From contig NZ_CP033367.1 in the NCBI RefSeq assembly GCF_013170845.1, positions 1,488,001 to 1,552,000 on the forward strand: a stretch of 64,000 nucleotides of DNA, written 5' to 3'. The DNA comes from Mesorhizobium loti R88b. Lineage in GTDB: Bacteria > Pseudomonadota > Alphaproteobacteria > Rhizobiales > Rhizobiaceae. Every line of letters starts with the position of its first letter. The first letter of the stretch is position 1. This document shows, piece after piece, positions 1-9,978 of the stretch. The notes below the pieces were generated by a model that saw only the letters and a list, made by a program, of their open reading frames with translations, was not told the origin of the DNA and did no database searches. Made by a program: the position numbers and the translations under genes.

Positions 1-1170
<1,170 letters not shown>

Positions 1171-1185
1171 GCATTTCCAGAGCGA

Positions 1186-3156
1186 TTAATTCGCCTCGGC
1201 TTCGGCATAGCCGAAATTGTAGCTCCAGGAGGCGTTGTCGGTCATCTTCCGGCGTGACCTGAGATAGGAACCGATCTCCTTGGCGGGAACCCGATCGCCG
1301 ATCGTCTTGAGATACCAGTCGACCTGGAACTCGGTCGGCGTGCTCGACCAGCGCGCCTTGAAGGCGACATAGGGCGTGATCACGTCGTCGGACTTCTCGG
1401 GGCCGACAAACGCCGCCTTCAGGTTCCTGACGATGCACTGGTGGCGCCTGAACATCGGACTGCCGAGCCAGACAGGTCCAATCCTGCCAACCATGTCCGG
1501 CTCCGGCAAATTGCCGATGCCGACATCCGCCTTCAGCGGGAAGTTCTTGACGAGATCGTCGGCGTCGAGATCCTCGGCCGGCAGTTCGTAGGATTCGACC
1601 GTCGTGACGACGTTGCGGTCGCGGTCGTCATTCGTCGACAAGGGCGCGAGGCTGGTCATCCCCGGATACTGCCGGTTGTAGTACTGGAGATAGTCGTCGG
1701 CGAGCTTGGTGGCCGATTGCGAAACCAGCCTGTAGCGCATGCCGTCGGCATCGGCGTCCCGATAGGTCGTGCTGACCGTCAGCTTGAGCGCCTCGCCCTT
1801 GAGTTTGGGAAAATCGAAGGCCTCGCTGACGAAGGTGGTCGGCTGGAAGAGTTCCTTGCGCTCCATCCTCTCCATTTGCGCTTTGCCGGCAACAATCGGT
1901 AAGGCAAAGCCATAGTCGGGCGCAACAAGGTTTTCGGCCTTGCCGCCCTGCAGGTAGTTGGTCGCGTCGATCCAGTAGACCTGGCTTTTGATCGTCGCCT
2001 TGACGATGACGTGGTCGAAGGCGCGGATCGTCGGCAGCATGTCGCCAAGCGCCAGTCCGTCATCAAGATCGGTCAGGGCCGGATCAGCCTGAATGCCAAG
2101 CCGGCGCAGGCTGGAGGCAAGCAGCAGGGCCTTGTCCTTGCAGTCGCCGAAACCCGAGGCAATCACGGTGCCTGGGCTGCGGGGAATGTAGGAGCCACGG
2201 CCCATCGACAGGCTTACATAACGGATGGTGTCCTGAACCAGCCGCATCGCCTCGATCATGCGGTCTTCCGGGCTGGCGTATCTGGCGGCGATGTCGTCAA
2301 GTTTCGACGCGAACGCGGCCGGCAATTCCTGGTCGAGCCGATAATAAGGCAACATCGCATCGACGACATCCTGCCATTTCGCCGTCGAGGAAATCTGGAC
2401 CGTCGGATAGGTCAAGAAATCCGCCGGCAGGTTCTCCTCGGGCTTGACCGGCGCAGGGTTGATGCTTTGCCAGATGTAGGTTTTCGACGCGCCGTCGGTC
2501 TTGATATCCGGCTGGATGTCGGTCCGGACCCGGCGGATCTCCAAGGGCTGGTTCGCCGGCCATACCACCTTCTCGCGAATGAGCGCGACGGGTTCGCCCC
2601 AGGCCACGGCGACCGAGTGGAAAAACAGATCCGCGCCGACGATCGGTGTCCTGACGGTGGTCCGGCCATAGTCGATGATGTCACCGACACGGACATCGTC
2701 GACATTCACGTAAGCCGTAAGCCAGCCGTCGAACAGGCCCTTCTCGGCATCCTTCTCGCGCCGGAACACATCGAAAGTGGCCCCAGGCAGACGGTCGATG
2801 ACCACGCCGTCGCGGATGATGTTCAACCAGTTCATCGTGACTTGTGACGTCGCCGGGTCGAATTCGAAATTTATGGCGGCGCCGTGCTCGAGCCCGGTGC
2901 GGTCGACGATCTTGTAGGCATAGCGGTCGAAGGCCTCGATGCCGCCGGGCCGCTGCCGGATCTGATATTCCGAGACAAGATTGGAGATGCCGCTCTTGAT
3001 CTGGCTGTCGAAGCGCGGGTCCGCCTTGGGAAGCTCGACCCGGTCGATCCAGGCGCCGGGGTTGCCCTTGTGAATTTCGCTGTCAGCCATGGCCGGCGCG
3101 CAGAAAATCGCAAAGGCAATCAAGACGAAAAGCCGTGTGATCGCAGAAGATGTCAC
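1186..3156 (-). CDS. Exported DUF3857 / transglutaminase-like protein
   Basis: 656 residues. Residues 1-24 form a signal peptide ending in PAMA. The N-terminal half resembles the DUF3857 beta-rich domain. The following transglutaminase-like core shows a complete putative Cys-His-Asp triad: Cys339 in GFGDCKDKA, His382 in FDHVIV and Asp397 in WIDAT. Such proteins are periplasmic. Catalytic activity is inferred from the triad, and the substrate is unknown. The start is GTG at 3156; no better ATG lies before the signal peptide. It stands alone, converging with the ABC exporter gene. The 183 bases upstream hold no other gene. Confidence 0.82.
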   Translation of the reverse strand: MTSSAITRLFVLIAFAIFCAPAMADSEIHKGNPGAWIDRVELPKADPRFDSQIKSGISNLVSEYQIRQRPGGIEAFDRYAYKIVDRTGLEHGAAINFEFDPATSQVTMNWLNIIRDGVVIDRLPGATFDVFRREKDAEKGLFDGWLTAYVNVDDVRVGDIIDYGRTTVRTPIVGADLFFHSVAVAWGEPVALIREKVVWPANQPLEIRRVRTDIQPDIKTDGASKTYIWQSINPAPVKPEENLPADFLTYPTVQISSTAKWQDVVDAMLPYYRLDQELPAAFASKLDDIAARYASPEDRMIEAMRLVQDTIRYVSLSMGRGSYIPRSPGTVIASGFGDCKDKALLLASSLRRLGIQADPALTDLDDGLALGDMLPTIRAFDHVIVKATIKSQVYWIDATNYLQGGKAENLVAPDYGFALPIVAGKAQMERMERKELFQPTTFVSEAFDFPKLKGEALKLTVSTTYRDADADGMRYRLVSQSATKLADDYLQYYNRQYPGMTSLAPLSTNDDRDRNVVTTVESYELPAEDLDADDLVKNFPLKADVGIGNLPEPDMVGRIGPVWLGSPMFRRHQCIVRNLKAAFVGPEKSDDVITPYVAFKARWSSTPTEFQVDWYLKTIGDRVPAKEIGSYLRSRRKMTDNASWSYNFGYAEAEAN

Positions 3157-3339
3157 CGGAAAGCACCCGCCCTCATGATCCGCACGTCAACATACGGGCG
3201 GACCACCAGTGATAGAAAAGTAGAGGCGATCCCGCAAGACAGGGGGATCAGTCGTCGCCCGGCGATGATGGATCATTGCAGTCTTGTCTGCCGGGCGTCG
3301 TCGCCGATCACGAAAATCGCGATGGCACGGCGGCTGCCC

Positions 3340-4824
3340 TCATCCGCCGTAGCGCTGCTTCAGGTGATTGACGAAATACACGGCGTTGAGCTTTTCGCCG
3401 GTGGCGCGTTCGAGCAGGTCTGGCGTCGACCAGCGCGAGCCCTGCGACCATATCTTCTTGCGGCGCCAGTCGTTGATGGCTGCGAAATTCCCTTTCGCCA
3501 GATCGTCATCGGCTAAAGGATGCTCCCGCGTCAGCGCGGCCCATTGCTGCGCCGCCATCATCGCGCCGAGCGTGTAGGACGGGAAGTAGCCGAAGGCGGC
3601 GCCCGGCCAGTGCACGTCCTGCATCGGCCCATCGGCCGGATTGTCTGACGTGGAGAGGCCGAGATAGTCGCGCATCTTGGCGTCCCAGGCTTCGGGGAGA
3701 TCGGCAACTTCCAGCCTGCCCGAGACCAGCTCCTGCTCCAGTTCGTAGCGCAGGATGACATGCAGGGGATAGGTCACCTCGTCGGCGTCGACGCGGATCA
3801 GACCGCGCTCGACGCGATGCACATGCGGCAGGAGATCGTCGAGCGACCAGGACTCGCCAAGATGCTTTTCCACCACCGGCAGCGCCCAGCGCCAGAAGGC
3901 GGGATTGCGGCCGACCTGCTTTTCGACGAACAGGCTCTGGCTCTCATGTACGGCCATGCCGCGGGCCTTGCCCAGCGGCCAGTGCGCCCATGCCTTCGGC
4001 AGGTTCTGTTCGTAAAGCGCATGGCCGGTCTCATGCAGCACGCCCATCAGTGCCGACAGGAAATCCGATGTCTTGTAACGGGTGGTTATGCGCACGTCGC
4101 TCGGCACGCCGCCGCAGAAGGGATGGTGCGACACCGACAGCGAGCCATGTGTCAGGTCGAAACCGACCGCAGCCATCATGGCAAGACCGAGTTCACGCTG
4201 CTTGTCGATCGCGTAGGTGCCCGAAAGCGGCTTCAGCGGGTGCTTGCGCAGCCGCGCCTCCTGAATCGCCAATGCCTCGGGCACGAAGCCTTTGAGGAAG
4301 GCTTTCAGGTCGGCGAAGACGGGGGTGATGTCGGCGGTGCGGTTGCCGGGGTCAAATTGCTCCATCAGCGCATCATAGGGGGCGAGGCCGAGCACATCGG
4401 AGCGTAGGGCCGCCTCTTCGCGCACCAGCGCCACCACGCCCTCGAGCGCCGGCTGAAAGCCCGCCCAATCGTTCTTGGCGCGCAGGTCGCGCCACAGCTG
4501 CTCGCAGCGCATGCGCGCCGTCGTCTGGCGTTCGACGAATTCGACCGGCAGGCATGTCAGGTTGGTGTACTGGCGCCGCAATTCGGCGAGAGCCGCGCGC
4601 TGCTCGTCATCGAGCGCCTCGCCTTCCGCGGTGGCGATCCAGTCGGCGATTTCCGGCGCGGTCGCCCTGGTGTGGTACATGCCGGCCAGTGCGGCCATCG
4701 CCTCGGCACGCTTCTCGCCGCCGCCGACCGCCATGTGCGTCGCCTCATCGGCGCCGAGGATGGCCAGCGCATGCTCAAGCGCTTCGAGCTTGTGGCCGAG
4801 GTTGTCGAGTTTCTGAAAGGACAT
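3340..4824 (-). CDS. M32 family metallocarboxypeptidase
   Basis: 494 residues, the usual length for the M32 (thermostable carboxypeptidase 1) family of zinc carboxypeptidases, which remove C-terminal residues from cytoplasmic peptides. The zinc-binding HETGH motif lies at residues 264-268, followed by an ESQSLF segment that would carry the third ligand. There is no signal peptide. The frame extends 19 codons further upstream, but ATG 4824 (MSFQKLDNL) begins the conserved sequence. It is monocistronic and divergent from the small membrane protein gene at 4965. Confidence 0.93.
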   Translation of the reverse strand: MSFQKLDNLGHKLEALEHALAILGADEATHMAVGGGEKRAEAMAALAGMYHTRATAPEIADWIATAEGEALDDEQRAALAELRRQYTNLTCLPVEFVERQTTARMRCEQLWRDLRAKNDWAGFQPALEGVVALVREEAALRSDVLGLAPYDALMEQFDPGNRTADITPVFADLKAFLKGFVPEALAIQEARLRKHPLKPLSGTYAIDKQRELGLAMMAAVGFDLTHGSLSVSHHPFCGGVPSDVRITTRYKTSDFLSALMGVLHETGHALYEQNLPKAWAHWPLGKARGMAVHESQSLFVEKQVGRNPAFWRWALPVVEKHLGESWSLDDLLPHVHRVERGLIRVDADEVTYPLHVILRYELEQELVSGRLEVADLPEAWDAKMRDYLGLSTSDNPADGPMQDVHWPGAAFGYFPSYTLGAMMAAQQWAALTREHPLADDDLAKGNFAAINDWRRKKIWSQGSRWSTPDLLERATGEKLNAVYFVNHLKQRYGG

Positions 4825-4964
4825 GGCGGCTTCCGTGAATGAGGACGGCGCGAAAAGACACCAACGCAAAAGCGTTGGCAACCCTCAGGCCGCGTCCGCA
4901 GATCCAGCTTGCGCAGCCGAGGCGGTGCGTGAAATGCTGCCGCCGAAACATGAAGGGGGAACAA

Positions 4965-5318
4965 ATGATCGGCAACATCCTGGTCGGGCTGGTGGCCTTG
5001 ATCCATGTCTACATCGTCTATCTCGAGATGGTGCTGTGGGACACGCCATACGGCCACAAGACGTTCCGGCTGACGCCGGAATTCGCCAAAGCCTCGAAGG
5101 TGCTCGCCGCCAATCAGGGCCTCTACAACGGATTTCTCGCCGCCGGCCTGATCTGGGGACTTTACCTTGGTGCCGCCGGGCTTCAGGTCAAGGTGTTCTT
5201 CCTGGCTTGCGTGGCCATTGCCGGCCTCTACGGCGCGGCAACGGTTGGCCGCAAGATCCTGTTCATCCAGACCGTGCCGGCGGTGGTCGCCTTGATCGCG
5301 GTCTGGCTTGGCTGGTAG
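4965..5318 (+). CDS. DUF1304 family small membrane protein
   Basis: 117 residues, almost entirely hydrophobic with four predicted membrane helices and the family-typical N-terminus (MIGNILVGLVALIHVYI, then an E-x-x-LW segment). ATG 4965 follows an AAGGGGGA ribosome-binding site; the longer in-frame extension lacks hydrophobic character. The function of DUF1304 proteins is not known. The gene is divergent from the M32 peptidase and converges with the gene ending at 5407. Confidence 0.85.
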   Translation: MIGNILVGLVALIHVYIVYLEMVLWDTPYGHKTFRLTPEFAKASKVLAANQGLYNGFLAAGLIWGLYLGAAGLQVKVFFLACVAIAGLYGAATVGRKILFIQTVPAVVALIAVWLGW

Positions 5319-5386
5319 GCAAGAGGGACAGGTGAGGAAAAAGGACGCCCGCGGGATTGGGGTCCCGAAGGCGCCAGGTGTCCCTT

Positions 5387-5404
5387 CCTCTGGACCTCCA
5401 GAGG
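5387..5404. terminator. Hairpin between convergent genes
   Basis: Perfect 7-4-7 inverted repeat (CCTCTGG / CCAGAGG) between the DUF1304 gene and the convergent gene ending at 5407. There is no T-run on either strand, so intrinsic terminator function is uncertain. Confidence 0.3.
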
Positions 5405-5406
5405 CT

Positions 5407-5835
5407 TCAGCCGTTCGGGTAGTTTCCGCCGTCGGAGCCGTCGCCCATCATGAAACCGCTGCCGGTGTTGATCCTCAAGCGCTGGTCGATACGGTCGAGA
5501 TGACCCAGCAGATCATGATACTGCGCGGCCGGTATCCTGCCGTGATCCGAAGCCGCAATCCTCTCGGCGGCCTGGCGGATCTGGTTGGTGCGCATTTCCA
5601 GGTGTTCCGCCACGGCCGGAGTGATGTTGTTGGCCTGGCGTGCGTCGACTATGCCCTCGCGGACACCTTGAGCCTGTTCAATGAGGGCTTCGACACGCGG
5701 ACCGGTCAAGTCGGTCGGGGCGGCGGCATCGAGGGCGCCCTTGTGATGGCCCGCAGCATAGGCGCCGGCGAGCGGAATGGCGATGAAGAATGCAGTCAGT
5801 GCTGCGGTTCTAAGCGAGGGTGTAAAAGAGCGCAT
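5407..5835 (-). CDS. Small exported protein of unknown function
   Basis: 142 residues. An N-terminal signal peptide (about residues 1-28, ending in GAYA) is followed by a mostly helical, Gln/Arg/Ala-rich body and a Gly-rich tail (GDGSDGGNYPNG). No catalytic motif or known family was recognised. The signal peptide suggests a periplasmic location. The 251 bases upstream, before the next minus-strand gene's end at 6087, contain an A/T-rich palindrome at 5995-6009 and no other gene. Confidence 0.65.
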   Translation of the reverse strand: MRSFTPSLRTAALTAFFIAIPLAGAYAAGHHKGALDAAAPTDLTGPRVEALIEQAQGVREGIVDARQANNITPAVAEHLEMRTNQIRQAAERIAASDHGRIPAAQYHDLLGHLDRIDQRLRINTGSGFMMGDGSDGGNYPNG

Positions 5836-6086
5836 CGTCGCGTCTCCTCCTGAAGAGGAAGGCAGCGGTTCTTTCGCCTGCCTTCCAGCTGTCGGCCGTC
5901 CGGTTCCGTCGCGTCGCGATGAGGGGGATTCATCGCCGGCGGTTCTCGGCCTGCACAGGACGCTAGGACTGCTTTGCGACGATGTGTAATTAAAAAAAGA
6001 TAATCTTTTCAGGCCTTGCCGGCCGTGGTCTGCGCCCTAGAGTTGAGCTGGCAAACAAGTTCGCGTGACTTTTCCGTGATGATGAA

Positions 6087-7118
6087 TCACCGTTCGGTGA
6101 GCTTCAGTTCAATACGGCGGTTCTTGTTGCGCGCCTCATCGGTGTCGGCGGGGTCGAGCGGCTGGAACTCGCCGAAGCCGGCGGCAACCAGCCGGTTGGC
6201 CGGCACGCCGTTCTCGATCAGGAACTTCACCACCGAGGTCGAACGCGCCGTTGACAGTTCCCAATTGTCGCGGTAGCGGCCGGTACCGGAGAGCGGCTTG
6301 TTGTCGGTGTGGCCGTCAACGCGCAGCACCCAGTTGATCTCGGGGGGGATTTCCTTTTGCAGTTCAATGATGGCGTCGGCGAGCTTCTTCATCTCGACCT
6401 TGCCGGCATCGTTGATCACCTCGGAGCCGGTTGGGAACAGCACTTCCGACTGGAAGACGAAGCGGTCGCCGACGATGCGGATGTTCTCGCGGTCGGCGAG
6501 GATCTCGCGCAGGCGCCCGAAGAAATCGGAGCGGTAGCGGTTCAGTTCCTGCACGCGCTGCGCCAGCGCCACGTTCAGGCGGCGGCCGAGATCGGCGATC
6601 TTGGTGTTGGAATCGCGGTCGCGGGTTTCGGATACGTTGAGCGCATCCTCAAGCGCGCCGATCTGCTTGCGCAGTGCTGCGATCTGCTGGTTGAGGATCT
6701 CGACCTGGCTCAGTGCCTGCTGGCTGATCTGGCGCTGGCTGTCGAGCTCGCCGCCGAGCTCCACGGCACGCTGGGTGGCAGCGTCGCCGGCGCCCGCGCC
6801 TTGCGCCAGCAATTGTTCGAGCCGGCTCTTCTCGGCTTCCGCCGCCGACAGCGATGCCTGCAGATTGGCCAGCGAATCGTCCTTGTCCTGCGCCGTCGAG
6901 CGCTCCAGCGCCAGAAGCTGCGTCAGTTCGTTGATCTGCGAATTGAGACGAGTGAGTGCCGTGTCCTTGCCGGAGAGTTCGCGGCCGAGCAGGAACTGCG
7001 CCAGCACGAAGACCGTGAGCAGGAACATGATGGCCAGAAGCAGCGTCGACAGTGCGTCGACGAAGCCCGGCCAATAGTCAATGCGGCGATCGGTGCGCCG
7101 GCCCCGGGCAAGCGCCAT
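6087..7118 (-). CDS. MotB/OmpA-family peptidoglycan-binding envelope protein
   Basis: 343 residues. There is one membrane helix near residues 18-42 (DALSTLLLAIMFLLTVFVLAQ), a long coiled-coil region (about 50-190) and a C-terminal OmpA/MotB peptidoglycan-binding domain (VDGHTDNKPL, then a WELSTARS segment). It is the expected partner of the MotA/TolQ-like protein encoded one base upstream: the pair would form an ion-driven inner-membrane complex anchored to peptidoglycan. It is not next to flagellar genes and lacks the short MotB layout, so a non-flagellar envelope role is more likely. ATG 7118 directly follows the upstream stop. Confidence 0.85.
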   Translation of the reverse strand: MALARGRRTDRRIDYWPGFVDALSTLLLAIMFLLTVFVLAQFLLGRELSGKDTALTRLNSQINELTQLLALERSTAQDKDDSLANLQASLSAAEAEKSRLEQLLAQGAGAGDAATQRAVELGGELDSQRQISQQALSQVEILNQQIAALRKQIGALEDALNVSETRDRDSNTKIADLGRRLNVALAQRVQELNRYRSDFFGRLREILADRENIRIVGDRFVFQSEVLFPTGSEVINDAGKVEMKKLADAIIELQKEIPPEINWVLRVDGHTDNKPLSGTGRYRDNWELSTARSTSVVKFLIENGVPANRLVAAGFGEFQPLDPADTDEARNKNRRIELKLTER

Positions 7119-7119
7119 G

Positions 7120-8145
7120 CTAGTGCACCCCAGGCTTCTTCAGGGCGTCGGCGATCTTTTCCAGCGTGTTGCGCATCGCCTTCTGCTCGTCGGACTGGGC
7201 CTCGACCCAGTCGCGCATGATCTGCTGCTCGGAGCGCATGTTCTTGACCAAGCCGGAAATGCCGTCGGCGAGATTGGCCATGGCGGTGGCGACGCGCGGG
7301 TTGGAGCCGCCGCCATTCTCCTGCATGCTGCGCAGCCGTTCGGACAGCACCCGGATCTCGTCGGAGGATTCGGCCTTCGCCGGATCGGAGACGACGATGT
7401 CGGACGACAGGTCGGTGACCGAGGACAGCCAGTTCTCGAGCTCGGTGTAGAAGCGGGTCTGGGCGCGGCCGGCCTGCAGGTCGAGGAAGCCGAGCACCAG
7501 CGAGCCGGACAGACCGAACAGCGAGGACGAGAAGGCCGTGCCCATGCCGGCCAGCGGCGCCGACAGGCCCTGCTTCAGCGAATCGAGCACTGCCGCCGCA
7601 TCCCCTGTGCCGGGATCGAGCGATTCGATGGTTTCGCGGATCGAGCCGATCGTGTTCAACAGACCCCAGAAGGTGCCGAGAAGACCGAGGAAGACCAGGA
7701 GACCGACGAGATAACGCGAGGTGTCGCGGCTTTCGTCGAGGCGCGTGGCGATGGAATCCAGCATCGTGCGCATCGAACTGGTCGAAAAGGCCGTCGCTGA
7801 CGAGCGGCCGATCATGGCCTTCATCGGCGCCAGCAGAACCGGTTCGGTGGTCTCGGAGCCGGCCCGGAAGGAGTTGACCCAGCGCACTTCGCGAAACAGC
7901 CGTCCTACCTGGGCGAAGGCCAGCAGGATGCCGACCGCAAGCACGCCGACGATCAGGCCGTTGAGGCCGGGATTGCTGCCAAAAGCTGTCGAGATCTGAC
8001 GGGTCAGGATGGCGGCAATAAACGCGACGATGGCCAGGAAGATGACCATGGTCAGCAGGAAGACCTGCGGGCTCGACAATTTGTGCGGGTCGTAAACCAG
8101 CACGTCGGAACGCCTGCCCACGCCGAAGGATTTGAGAAAAGCCAT
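7120..8145 (-). CDS. MotA/TolQ/ExbB-family proton-channel-like membrane protein
   Basis: 341 residues from ATG 8145 (MAFLKSFGVGRRSDV). A GTG at 8238 would add 31 residues and is the alternative start. Hydrophobic helices occur near residues 23-45, 57-80, 145-165 and 190-215. The last pair, with the segment GLLGTFWGLLNTIGSI, resembles the conserved channel helices of MotA/TolQ/ExbB proteins. A tail with coiled-coil character follows. It is translationally coupled to the OmpA-domain gene downstream (1-base gap), so the two likely form one ion-powered envelope complex. Its physiological role is unknown. Confidence 0.83.
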   Translation of the reverse strand: MAFLKSFGVGRRSDVLVYDPHKLSSPQVFLLTMVIFLAIVAFIAAILTRQISTAFGSNPGLNGLIVGVLAVGILLAFAQVGRLFREVRWVNSFRAGSETTEPVLLAPMKAMIGRSSATAFSTSSMRTMLDSIATRLDESRDTSRYLVGLLVFLGLLGTFWGLLNTIGSIRETIESLDPGTGDAAAVLDSLKQGLSAPLAGMGTAFSSSLFGLSGSLVLGFLDLQAGRAQTRFYTELENWLSSVTDLSSDIVVSDPAKAESSDEIRVLSERLRSMQENGGGSNPRVATAMANLADGISGLVKNMRSEQQIMRDWVEAQSDEQKAMRNTLEKIADALKKPGVH

Positions 8146-8221
8146 CCGTGCCCCGTTTCCGATGCCGCCGATCACGTAGCTGGCGACTCTAAACGGAATT
8201 GTGACCAAATTGAATGGCGCT

Positions 8222-8235
8222 TGGCAATATTGCCA
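8222..8235. promoter_or_regulatory. 14-bp perfect palindrome upstream of the MotA-like gene
   Basis: TGGCAATATTGCCA is self-complementary over 14 bases and lies 77 bases before the preferred start of the MotA-like gene, just past the trhA stop. It could be an operator; no regulator is identified. Confidence 0.35.
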
Positions 8236-8250
8236 CACCGATAGTCATTG

Positions 8251-8937
8251 TCAGAGGCGATTGATGACCAGACAGTCGACCATGGCGGCCAGATGCAGGC
8301 CGGCGCCGGTGACGACAAAGCCGTGCCACAGCGCATTGTGGAAGCGCAGCGCCTTCCAAGCAAAGAAGATGACGCCGCAGGAGTAGACGACGCCACCGGC
8401 TATGATGAGCGCAAGCGACGTCGTTGGCAGGGTCTCGACAAGCGGCTTTGCCAGGAGGATGCCACTCCAGCCGATGGCGAGGTAGAAGACAACAGCCAAC
8501 CGGTCGAAACGGCCGGGAAAAAACACCTTGATGGCGATGCCCATCGCCGCGGCGCTCCAGACCAGGACGATCATCCAACTGGCCAGCGGCGAGCCGTCGA
8601 GCTGGGCCAGGAAAGGCGTGTAGGTGGCGGCGATCAGCAGATAGATCGCGGCGTGATCGAAGCGCCGCAAGACCCATTTGGCCGGCGACGTCACCGGCCA
8701 CAGATTGTAAGTCATCGACACTGACAGGACCGTGAGCAGCGAAACGACATAGAAGGCTGCGGCGAGGTATTCGCCGGGCCCGACCCGATACGCCGCCAGC
8801 GCCAGCAGCGCCGAGCCGGCCGCGATCGCCAGCACGATGCCGACAGCATGGACGATGCCGTCGGCGATCATCTCCGCGCGGGAATAGTGCCAGCGCCCGA
8901 TGAACGGAATGTCGAGTTGTGGCGGGATATTGGTCAT
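8251..8937 (-). CDS. trhA: Hemolysin III / PAQR-family membrane protein
   Basis: 228 residues with seven predicted membrane helices. It has the family landmarks: an early E-x-x-ADG-x-x-H segment (AEMIADGIVHAVG), a central DHAAIYLLIAATYTPF and a late H-x-x-VV-x-GA-x-x-H (WHGFVVTGAGLH). PAQR/TrhA proteins are thought to act in membrane lipid homeostasis; 'hemolysin' is a historical name. It is probably cotranscribed with, or followed closely by, the MotA-like gene. ATG 8937. Confidence 0.92.
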   Translation of the reverse strand: MTNIPPQLDIPFIGRWHYSRAEMIADGIVHAVGIVLAIAAGSALLALAAYRVGPGEYLAAAFYVVSLLTVLSVSMTYNLWPVTSPAKWVLRRFDHAAIYLLIAATYTPFLAQLDGSPLASWMIVLVWSAAAMGIAIKVFFPGRFDRLAVVFYLAIGWSGILLAKPLVETLPTTSLALIIAGGVVYSCGVIFFAWKALRFHNALWHGFVVTGAGLHLAAMVDCLVINRL

Positions 8938-9052
8938 CTGTCGTCCTGCGTCACCCTTATCTGGGCAACCGCCGGACAGTATTTCAAGCTTTGGTTGCGG
9001 TTTTGCGACTGCGGCGCTTCAGCGCGCCGTGCCAAACAGCGCGGCTTGCCTG

Positions 9053-9853
9053 TCAACGAGAGGGGAGCGGCTTTTTCACCGTCTTCAGCAGCGCACGCTG
9101 GATAACCTCATTGCCGGCGACGACCGAGCCATTGTCGAGCATATCCTGCCCGCCTTCCATGTCGGAAACGAAGCCGCCCGCCTCGCGGATCAACAGCAGG
9201 CCGGCGGCTATATCCCAGGCCGACAGACCGGTTTCCCAGAAGCCGTCCATGCGGCCGGCCGCGACATAGGCGAGATCGAGCGCGGCGGAGCCGAGACGCC
9301 GCACGCCCGAGACCTCGGCCATGACGTTGCGCAACTCGACGAGGAAATTGCCGTGGTGGCCGCGTCCCAGATGCGGCATGCCGCAGCCGATCACCGTGTC
9401 GACCAGCTTGGTGCGGCCGGAGACGCGCAGCCGGCGGTCGTTCATGAAGGCGCCACCGCCCCGTTCGGTCGTATAGAGCTCGTCCATGGCCGGATTGTAG
9501 ATGACACCGGCCACGATCTGCCCCTGACGTTCGAGCGCGATCGAGACTGCGAAGAGCGGAATGCCATGCAGGAAATTGGTGGTGCCGTCGAGCGGGTCGA
9601 CGATCCAGCGATGCTGGCTGTCATCGCCTTCGACCACGCCGCGTTCTTCCATCAGGAAGGCGTAGCCGGGACGCGCCTTCGACAGCTCGGCAAACAGGAT
9701 GTCCTCGGCCTTGCGATCGGCCTGGCTGACATAGTCACCTGGCCCCTTCAGCGAGACCTGCAGGTTCTGGACCTCGCCGAAATCGCGCGACAGCGAACGG
9801 CCGGCCTTCATTGCGGCCTGGACCATGACGTTGAGAAGGGCTGAGCGTGCCAT
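9053..9853 (-). CDS. suhB: Inositol monophosphatase family protein
   Basis: 266 residues, full length for the Mg-dependent, Li-sensitive phosphatase family. Metal and substrate motifs are present: MEERG near residues 68-72, WIVDPLDGTTNFLHG at 83-97 and SAWDIAAG near 215. SuhB/IMPase proteins hydrolyse inositol-1-phosphate and related sugar phosphates in the cytoplasm. SuhB homologues can also affect rRNA transcription; which role applies here is not visible. It lies downstream of efp with a palindromic repeat in between. Confidence 0.92.
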   Translation of the reverse strand: MARSALLNVMVQAAMKAGRSLSRDFGEVQNLQVSLKGPGDYVSQADRKAEDILFAELSKARPGYAFLMEERGVVEGDDSQHRWIVDPLDGTTNFLHGIPLFAVSIALERQGQIVAGVIYNPAMDELYTTERGGGAFMNDRRLRVSGRTKLVDTVIGCGMPHLGRGHHGNFLVELRNVMAEVSGVRRLGSAALDLAYVAAGRMDGFWETGLSAWDIAAGLLLIREAGGFVSDMEGGQDMLDNGSVVAGNEVIQRALLKTVKKPLPSR

Positions 9854-9931
9854 ATTGTTGAAACTCCAAAAGCCTGGGGCGGATCAACTCAAATTGGATC
9901 GCGGCCCCGCTTCATCTGCTTGTCTTTGCAC

Positions 9932-9978
9932 GCATGATCTTGTCCGAAAAGTCCGCAACTTTTCGGGATCATGCTCTA
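9932..9978. repeat. Rhizobial short palindromic repeat (GATCATGCTCTAG type), copy 1
   Basis: The unit has inverted arms GCATGATC and GATCATGC around internal CCGAAAAGT/ACTTTTCGG arms. It ends in GATCATGCTCTAG, the same end as the copy at 23961-24036. Its final CTA (9976-9978, minus-strand TAG) is the stop codon of efp, so the element abuts and supplies the end of the gene. Confidence 0.75.

Noticed and set aside
5995..6009. The AAAAGAT-A-ATCTTTT palindrome as an intrinsic terminator.
   Set aside because: The stem is A/T-only and no gene ends just before it; too weak to call.
6087..8145. A Zorya-type anti-phage system (ZorA/ZorB are also MotA-like and OmpA-like).
   Set aside because: No ZorC, ZorD or ZorE-like gene lies nearby. 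The neighbours are trhA, suhB and efp, and the pair appears to be ordinary envelope genes of rhizobia.
9854..9931. A suhB-type leader RNA on the minus strand upstream of suhB.
   Set aside because: No stable paired structure other than the palindromic repeat could be drawn, so there was no support for the motif.
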